DNA of 55,581 nucleotides from an uncultured Prevotella sp. GTDB lineage: Bacteria > Bacteroidota > Bacteroidia > Bacteroidales > Bacteroidaceae. The DNA lies in NCBI GenBank assembly GCA_902800365.1, contig CADCEF010000018.1, forward strand, positions 1 through 55,581. Direction: 5' to 3'. Under the pieces are notes generated by a model. It was given only the letters and a program-made list of their open reading frames with translations. It did no database searches and had not been told where the DNA came from. Position numbers and translations under genes: made by a program. Of this stretch, positions 50,883 through 55,581 are shown piece after piece. The stretch's first letter is position 1; each line of letters opens with the position of its first letter.

Positions 50883-52430
50883 ATGAAACAGATTATATCT
50901 ACCATACTTTTTCTCGCAACGTGTTTGCCCGCTTTGGCTCAGGATGTGGTAAAGCTGCTTGAGCCTGCATATGTCGATAGTGCTGCTGTGTATCGTCAGA
51001 GTGTTTATGTTCCGCAGAAGTGGGACAAGAGTCGTGTGCAGCTCTTCATCGAGCGCCCCCTTGGTGCTACCACCGTCCGTGTAAACGGTATCGAGATTGG
51101 TGGCGATTCTACCATAGCCATTCCTCATATTCTTGACGTCACCAAGCGCATAGTTGCTGGTCAGCGAAACACTGTCGAAATTCAGATTGCTGGTCACGAT
51201 TCGCGAGGCATCATTGGTTCTGTCGAGCTTCGTGCCCAACCGCGCCACCTATATATAAATAAGGTAACGCTGCACCCAAAGCCGTTTAGTGCTTCAGTGG
51301 GTGTCGATCTCGATCTTCGTGGTCAGTCGCCCAACTACGGCTACTACGGCGTTCAGATTATGGTTCAGCACGAGAATAAGGACTCGGCCGCCATCTTCCT
51401 TGCCAATGAGGATATCTACGACAGCCATATGGAGGTGGAGATGGGAATTCCTGAGCAAGACCGCTTCTGGGATGAGTTCCACCCCAATGTCTATCGCATG
51501 GGCGTTAGTGCGGCCGACGATTATCAGGAGCTTACGTTTGGTATGCGCGAGGCTGGGGTAGTGGATGGTCGACTGTTCATTAACAGCCACCCCGTTTATC
51601 TGCGTGGTGCTATGATGGACGATTACTTCCCCGAGTGGGGCCGCATGCCTACCGATGTGGCTACGTGGGAAAAGATATTCCGCCGACTTGAGTCGATGGG
51701 CCTTAATCACGTTCGCTTCAACGGCTACTGCCCTGTAGAGGCCGCTTTCACTGCAGCCGATAAGGTAGGAATGTATCTCCAGCCCGAGGGTAAGAGCTTG
51801 TTCGAGCTTGGCAGAATGGCCGATGCCTATGGGCATCATCCCTCGCTGGTGCTGTTGTCGGTTGGCGATTCGTGCTATGTGTGGAACGATGGTTTTATCG
51901 CCCCCGTTCAGCTTAATCAGAGTGTTATCTATGGTGCTGATATGATGCAATACAAGATGGGCATCGAGCAGCGATTGCTTAACGACAGTTGCGCACACTT
52001 CCTTCTTGGCGGACTCTGTGACCGCAGTGGCGACTTTAGCGGAGTGCTTCACGCACGTTTCACTGATAAGGATGCAGGCTTTGCTGCCACCCAGTTCTCG
52101 CAGTTCTGTCGTCCTATCATCCCGTTGGCGCAATTCGATAAAACCTGCTACACCCTGAGCGATACGCTGCGAGTGCCCGTGGTGGTTTATAACGCCATGT
52201 ATGGTCATCTTAACGGCGTGCGCACCACCTATTATCTTAATACAGATAGCGGACAGGTTGTTGCTGGCGGACTTGTTGCCTCAGGCAATATCCCTTTGGC
52301 TACACAGAATCCAGTGGGCGAGATTGTGTTCCCGCTCGATTCGTTAAAATCACCTTGCAAGCTCACTCTAACCCTAACGGTTGGCGCACCATCCGTGCGC
52401 AACCATTGGGATATAGAGGTTAAACCTTAG
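50883..52430 (+). CDS. Degenerate glycoside hydrolase family 2-like protein, exported
   Basis: The ATG at 50,883 gives 515 residues with a signal ending CLPALAQ; a longer frame begins inside the tRNA and is rejected. It keeps the GH2 sugar-binding jelly-roll (TTVRVNGIEIGGDSTIAIPH), Ig-like domain and the start of the TIM barrel (LFINSHPVYLRGAMMDDYFP, MGLNHVRFNGYCPVEAAF). Relatives are usually about 900 residues. The barrel is shortened, and the NE pair of the acid/base motif is replaced (LLSVGDSCYVW). The later block CDRSGDFSGVLHARFTDK is still recognisable. Probably non-catalytic or a sugar-binding relic. Confidence 0.75.
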   Translation: MKQIISTILFLATCLPALAQDVVKLLEPAYVDSAAVYRQSVYVPQKWDKSRVQLFIERPLGATTVRVNGIEIGGDSTIAIPHILDVTKRIVAGQRNTVEIQIAGHDSRGIIGSVELRAQPRHLYINKVTLHPKPFSASVGVDLDLRGQSPNYGYYGVQIMVQHENKDSAAIFLANEDIYDSHMEVEMGIPEQDRFWDEFHPNVYRMGVSAADDYQELTFGMREAGVVDGRLFINSHPVYLRGAMMDDYFPEWGRMPTDVATWEKIFRRLESMGLNHVRFNGYCPVEAAFTAADKVGMYLQPEGKSLFELGRMADAYGHHPSLVLLSVGDSCYVWNDGFIAPVQLNQSVIYGADMMQYKMGIEQRLLNDSCAHFLLGGLCDRSGDFSGVLHARFTDKDAGFAATQFSQFCRPIIPLAQFDKTCYTLSDTLRVPVVVYNAMYGHLNGVRTTYYLNTDSGQVVAGGLVASGNIPLATQNPVGEIVFPLDSLKSPCKLTLTLTVGAPSVRNHWDIEVKP

Positions 52431-53512
52431 AAGAATCCAAAGAAGTAGATTACGGCTGCCTTCTTAGGGTCGCCCATGTTTCGTGCTTCGCCAATCTGGC
52501 TGCCGTTTCTGTAAATGGCGCCGTTTGAGCGAACTTCACCTATCTTGCTACCTCTCTCGTAGATATCACCGTTCGAGCGTACCTCACCTATCTGACTGCC
52601 GCCCTTGTAGATGGCACCATTAGAGCGTATCTCGCCTTTGCAGCTGCCGCCTACGTAGATATCACCGTTCGAGCGTAACTCACCCTTGCAGCTGCCTCCG
52701 ATGTAAACATCGCCGTTAGCACGCAGTTCGCCAAACTGACTTCCGCCGCGATACAACTTCACCTCGCGGCTGCTGTTGCTTGAGCTGCTTGAATTACTGC
52801 TGCTCTGGGGGCGTGATGCACGTTCTTTGGCAGCCCTCTCGGCTCGCTCTCTGGCAGCCTGCTCAGCCTTTAGCTTAGCATCTTTCCATTCTGCTATCAT
52901 GTTTTTCGATATCAGCACTCCGTAGAAGGTGTATGCCACCAGCAGCGGACTAACATGCCCCTCGAATCCACCTATCTGCGTGTCGAACATATAGGCATTC
53001 TTCAGGTTAGTCTTACCAACCACCGCTCCGTCAACCGTTATAGTGCATTTCTCAGGGTCGAACTGTATTGTGCCCAGATTTTGCGAAACTATTGTTCCGT
53101 CGTTGCTCATTTGTCCAACGTTGGTTCCCTTCTTGCTGGTCCACACACCAGTAGATGGGTCAAGCTTGTAGCTCACTTTCTGTCCAGCCAACTCACCCTC
53201 GTCGTAGGTCTTGTTGAAGGTAATCTCCAGATTCACTGGGTCCCATGTTCCAATCTGCGTGTTCAGCCATTTTATGGCGATAGGTGCTCCGCTTTTTGCG
53301 GGCTGTGGGATGGTTGGCGTGATGCTCCTAATGGCCTCCTGGATAGAGTCCTGACGATGCTTCTCCGCATCCACTGCCTTTTCCTGTTTCGTTTTGATGC
53401 CAGCGGCCTTTCTTGCTTTGTTCAGCAGACTGCCCCATTGTGCCTCAGCCGGCGTACTGAAGGCAAACATGCCCACCAGCGCCATAATCAAAAATGTAGA
53501 TTTACGTTTCAT
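52427..53512 (-). CDS. Exported protein with C-terminal GSxxGExRSNGxIY repeats (5-fold beta-flower type)
   Basis: 361 residues from MKRKSTFLIMALVGMFAFST at 53,512; signal ending AEAQ. Residues about 60-215 are a beta-rich domain of unknown kind. A charged helix and Ser-rich linker follow (about 220-255, AKLKAEQAARERAERAAKER). The last 100 residues hold about six 14-residue repeats of the form GGSCKGEIRSNGAIYK. I recall this repeat type under the name 5-fold beta-flower. The final segment is PKKAAVIYFFGFF. The stop overlaps the convergent GH2 stop by 4 bp. Function unknown. Confidence 0.75.
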   Translation of the reverse strand: MKRKSTFLIMALVGMFAFSTPAEAQWGSLLNKARKAAGIKTKQEKAVDAEKHRQDSIQEAIRSITPTIPQPAKSGAPIAIKWLNTQIGTWDPVNLEITFNKTYDEGELAGQKVSYKLDPSTGVWTSKKGTNVGQMSNDGTIVSQNLGTIQFDPEKCTITVDGAVVGKTNLKNAYMFDTQIGGFEGHVSPLLVAYTFYGVLISKNMIAEWKDAKLKAEQAARERAERAAKERASRPQSSSNSSSSSNSSREVKLYRGGSQFGELRANGDVYIGGSCKGELRSNGDIYVGGSCKGEIRSNGAIYKGGSQIGEVRSNGDIYERGSKIGEVRSNGAIYRNGSQIGEARNMGDPKKAAVIYFFGFF

Positions 53513-53611
53513 AATTGCTGTCATTTTTTATTAGGTTAATTAATCAGACTGCGCAAATTTAAGAAGAATTTTTGAACCAACAAAGAAAATCGAGAAGAAA
53601 ATACCAAAACG

Positions 53612-53643
53612 CTTGCAAGTTTCAACTATTTGCCGTATCTTTG
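53612..53643 (+). promoter_or_regulatory. Promoter of the DUF3791-DUF3990 cassette (TTG-N20-TATCTTTG)
   Basis: -33 TTG at 53,613-53,615 and -7 TATCTTTG at 53,636-53,643. The -7 box sits inside an imperfect palindrome, TTGCCG-n-CGGCAA (53,630-53,649), a possible autoregulation site. Confidence 0.7.
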
Positions 53644-53668
53644 CGGCAAGAATTATTATAAACAAGAT

Positions 53669-53884
53669 ATGAGCAAGTACGAGATTCCATTCTTTACAGC
53701 GTGCATACAAGCCTTTGGTCGGAGGTTCTCGATGACTCGTCAAGCAGCATTCCGCTATCTTCACGAGCATAAGGGCTTGGCATTCTTGATAGAGTTCTAC
53801 GATGTAGAACACTTGCAATCAATGGACGAAACTATAGATGATTTGCTCATCATCTGCCAAAAGAATGGAGGTACACTGGCATGA
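53669..53884 (+). CDS. DUF3791 protein 1 (putative antitoxin-like partner)
   Basis: 71 residues from MSKYEIPFFTACIQAFGRRF; a start 13 codons upstream overlaps the promoter. Helical, with the DUF3791 pattern: FSMTRQAAFRYLHEHKGLAF and LIEFYDVEHLQSMDETIDDL. DUF3791 genes are typically beside DUF3990 genes. Its end overlaps the next start by 4 nt (ATGA), so the two are coupled. Its role as antitoxin or regulator is inference from size and position. Confidence 0.8.
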   Translation: MSKYEIPFFTACIQAFGRRFSMTRQAAFRYLHEHKGLAFLIEFYDVEHLQSMDETIDDLLIICQKNGGTLA

Positions 53885-54369
53885 CACTCTATCATGGAAC
53901 CAATGCTGATATAGACAAAATAGACCTTACCAAAGGTATGCGACACAAAGACTTTGGTAAGGGATTCTATCTTACACCTGATAAGAATACTGCTATTCGA
54001 ATGGCTCAGAAGAAAGCGCGACTTTTTGGAGGGACGCCCACACTGATAACCTACGAGCTGGATGATTCATCCCTCAATTCTGAGTTGAAAGTAAAAGTAT
54101 TCCCAGAGAAAGCTTGTACAGAATGGTTCCTCTTTATTGACGCCAACCGAGACAAGAAGAATGTTGAACAAATACATGACTACGATATCGTTGTAGGTCC
54201 GATTGCCGACGATGGTGTGGTGCTTCAACTTACTAACTACCACGAAGGTATATATTCTCCAGAACAGGCAGCACAATTGCTGCAAGACAAATATCTTGAT
54301 CAGCAATACTTCTTTGGAACAGAGCGTGCATTACAATATCTTAAAAAGGTCAATGTAGAAACCGTATGA
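53881..54369 (+). CDS. DUF3990 protein (putative ADP-ribosyltransferase-like toxin)
   Basis: 162 residues. The start TLYHGTNADIDKIDLTKG and DFGKGFYLTPDKNTAIRMAQ resemble the beta-strand/loop core of ADP-ribosyltransferases, with candidate H5 and Y30 of the H-Y-E type site. Further family text is DYDIVVGPIADDGVV and PEQAAQLLQDKYLDQQYFFG. Encoded between two DUF3791 genes with 4-nt overlaps on both sides. No activity is established for the family as far as I know; a toxin role is inference from fold resemblance and gene order. Confidence 0.82.
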   Translation: MTLYHGTNADIDKIDLTKGMRHKDFGKGFYLTPDKNTAIRMAQKKARLFGGTPTLITYELDDSSLNSELKVKVFPEKACTEWFLFIDANRDKKNVEQIHDYDIVVGPIADDGVVLQLTNYHEGIYSPEQAAQLLQDKYLDQQYFFGTERALQYLKKVNVETV

Positions 54370-54581
54370 ACGAGCCTAATCATCATCAAATAGCCACTTA
54401 TCTTACTGACTATGCCATCAGCGAGTTAGTAAAATATGTTATTGAGGATACGGGTTGCACCATAGAGCAAGCTATGGAGCGCGTCTATAACTCGCAATTG
54501 ATGCAGGCTCTGCAGGACGAAGAAGGCGAGCTCTATGTCCAAAGCCCAGCATATCTTTATGAGTTGATGAATCAGATTTGA
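54366..54581 (+). CDS. DUF3791 protein 2 (second copy in the cassette)
   Basis: 71 residues, the same length as the first DUF3791 but diverged: TDYAISELVKYVIEDTGCTI and EQAMERVYNSQLMQALQDEE, ending YLYELMNQI. It shares the helical layout and the position next to DUF3990 rather than close identity. It overlaps the DUF3990 stop by 4 nt. Two different DUF3791 proteins around one DUF3990 hints at a heteromeric complex. Confidence 0.75.
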   Translation: MNEPNHHQIATYLTDYAISELVKYVIEDTGCTIEQAMERVYNSQLMQALQDEEGELYVQSPAYLYELMNQI

Positions 54582-54624
54582 CAGCTGTCATTTGTCACGA
54601 TTGTCATGTGTCATGACATAAAAG

Positions 54625-54662
54625 CGAGGGAACCACTTGATTTTCTCGCCTTTGTTTTGCTT
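54625..54662 (+). terminator. Possible weak terminator after the cassette
   Basis: GCGAG (54,629-54,633 region) pairs with CTCGC about 20 nt later, followed by a short T-rich tract. The stem is short. Confidence 0.4.
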
Positions 54663-54675
54663 TGATTGAAAGATA

Positions 54676-54873
54676 AGTATTATTTTACCTTATAGTAGAT
54701 GATTCCATGGTCAAAACCCAAGAACTCCACACTTGTTTCCACCGCTGATTTTAAATCTACTTGAATAAACTTCTCCTTCAGAGTTTGTAAGTATGATTGT
54801 AGTATCATCCATGAATTTATAAGTGCCGTTACTAGCTTCGTGGATTTTCTTGTCTTCTTTATTATATTCCATT
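54676..54873 (-). pseudogene. Gene remnant, probably frameshifted
   Basis: From MEYNKEDKKIHEASNGTYKF the frame runs to ISGGNKCGVLGF and a stop at 54,711. If one base is adjusted there, it continues DHGIIYYKVK to a TAA near 54,678. The text (NGTYKFMDDTTIILTNSEGE) resembles a small lipocalin-like beta protein lacking its signal peptide. The 357-bp space between the cassette and the ABC gene holds nothing else that I can support. Confidence 0.45.
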
Positions 54874-54938
54874 AGATGTGCGGACAGTATCGGTGCAGAA
54901 TACCGATAACTGCCCGCTATCAACGAGAGAGTTATGCT

Positions 54939-55581
54939 TCAATGACTAACTTCTGGAACAACCTGGCCATCGAGGAGGTTGATGATGCGCTGGGCGTAAC
55001 CGGCATCTCGCTCAGAGTGGGTGACCATCACGACGGTGGTGCCCTCCTGGTTCAGTTGGGTGAGCAGTTGCATTACCTCCAGACCATTCTTGGAGTCAAG
55101 GTTACCCGTAGGCTCATCGGCCAGGATCAGCTTGGGGTTCATCACGACGGCACGGGCAATGGCCACACGCTGCTGCTGACCTCCAGAGAGCTGTTGGGGG
55201 AAGTGGTGTGCGCGATGTGAGATGGCCATGCGGCGCAACACTTCTTCAACACGTTGCTTACGCTCCTTCTTGGGAACGCCCAGATAGGTTAGCGGTAGTT
55301 CCACGTTTTCTTCTACATTCAGTTCGTCGATCAGGTTGAAACTCTGGAATACAAAACCTATTTGTCCTTTGCGAACCTTCGTGCGTTGACTCTCCTTCAA
55401 CTTACCCACTTCCTCACCATCGAGGTAATAGGTGCCACTGGTAGGATTATCAAGCAAGCCCAGTATATTTAATAAGGTGGACTTGCCACAGCCCGAAGGC
55501 CCCATGATGGCCACAAACTCACCTTTCTTTACTTCGAGCGACACACCGCCCAATGCTACGGTCTCCACCTCTTCCGTGCGG
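54939..55581 (-). CDS. LolD/MacB-type ABC ATP-binding protein (5' end outside window)
   Basis: At least 214 residues; the frame stays open to the window edge with RTEEVETVALGGVSLEV, so the true start is beyond it. Walker A GPSGCGKS, Q-loop in FVFQSFNLI, signature LSGGQQQRVAIARAV, Walker B LILADEPTGNLDSKN and H-loop VMVTHSERD are all present. It is related to, but clearly different from, the ATPase at 28,049. Its permease is probably upstream, outside the window. The C-terminus is complete (VVPEVSH). Confidence 0.93.
   Translation of the reverse strand, partial: RTEEVETVALGGVSLEVKKGEFVAIMGPSGCGKSTLLNILGLLDNPTSGTYYLDGEEVGKLKESQRTKVRKGQIGFVFQSFNLIDELNVEENVELPLTYLGVPKKERKQRVEEVLRRMAISHRAHHFPQQLSGGQQQRVAIARAVVMNPKLILADEPTGNLDSKNGLEVMQLLTQLNQEGTTVVMVTHSERDAGYAQRIINLLDGQVVPEVSH

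Noticed and set aside
54711-54923. A complete 70-residue gene starting at 54,923
   Set aside because: The first 17 residues look random; only the part from MEYNKEDKK is coding-like and it appears broken.

Overview
The window comes from a member of the Bacteroidota, most likely a gut or rumen Prevotellaceae (Prevotella/Segatella/Xylanibacter-like). The evidence is direct: most mapped gene starts lie just downstream of the Bacteroidota -7 box TAnnTTTG, Shine-Dalgarno sequences are rare, envelope proteins include a PorT-type barrel, a TonB/ExbB/ExbD/PstS-like/TPR operon and GH3, GH53 and GH2 polysaccharide genes, and several secreted proteins carry a LLLTAVTGAWAQ signal peptide. No 16S, IS transposase, integrase or CRISPR was seen.

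Layout. 1-855: the end of a small gene, a structured repeat (called R2 here) and an N-acetylmuramoyl-L-alanine amidase with an internal deletion. 855-9,811 (-): a run of secreted proteins (Big_2 lipoprotein, MBG, InlB-B-type and beta-solenoid-like proteins) that share signal-peptide DNA and read as one unit from a promoter near 9,914. 10,033-21,218: housekeeping and cell-wall genes (phosphopantetheinyl transferase, GxxExxY protein, rmuC, DUF4332, HerA-like ATPase, M23/LysM, CapA, NlpC/P60, recG, ispD, DJ-1). 21,327-24,824: NAD kinase and a GH3 enzyme. 25,101-27,975: an ABC exporter with a YtrA-type GntR regulator and a matching operator. 28,049-33,866: a MacB/MacA/TolC-type tripartite efflux operon. 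33,888-39,690: GH53, an AICAR transformylase, rplS, a two-gene 5'-nucleotidase and porT. 39,862-45,463: a ferredoxin and the TonB-ExbBD operon, in which two genes are disrupted. 45,582-50,575: aminotransferase, ribBA, an LptF/G-type permease and a START-like protein. 50,719-53,512: tRNA-Met(CAT), a degenerate GH2 and a repeat protein. 53,669-54,581: a DUF3791-DUF3990-DUF3791 cassette that looks like an uncharacterised toxin-antitoxin. 54,939-end: a LolD/MacB-type ATPase cut by the window edge.

The most notable structure is a family of palindromic elements whose ends begin GCAACGGACTACAGGACT. Eight loci are visible. Five are solo palindromes of 65-83 bp, and two of those lie inside recG and ispD, translated in the same reading frame. 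One is split by an R2 repeat, one is a relic that supplies the stop codon of the phosphopantetheinyl transferase gene, and one consists of perfect 27-bp terminal inverted repeats around exactly one gene, a GxxExxY (PD-(D/E)XK-like) protein. This suggests a very small mobile element with non-autonomous palindromic derivatives that can insert in-frame into essential genes, an analogue of the Rickettsia palindromic elements.

All product calls come from reading translations and motifs; no database search was run.
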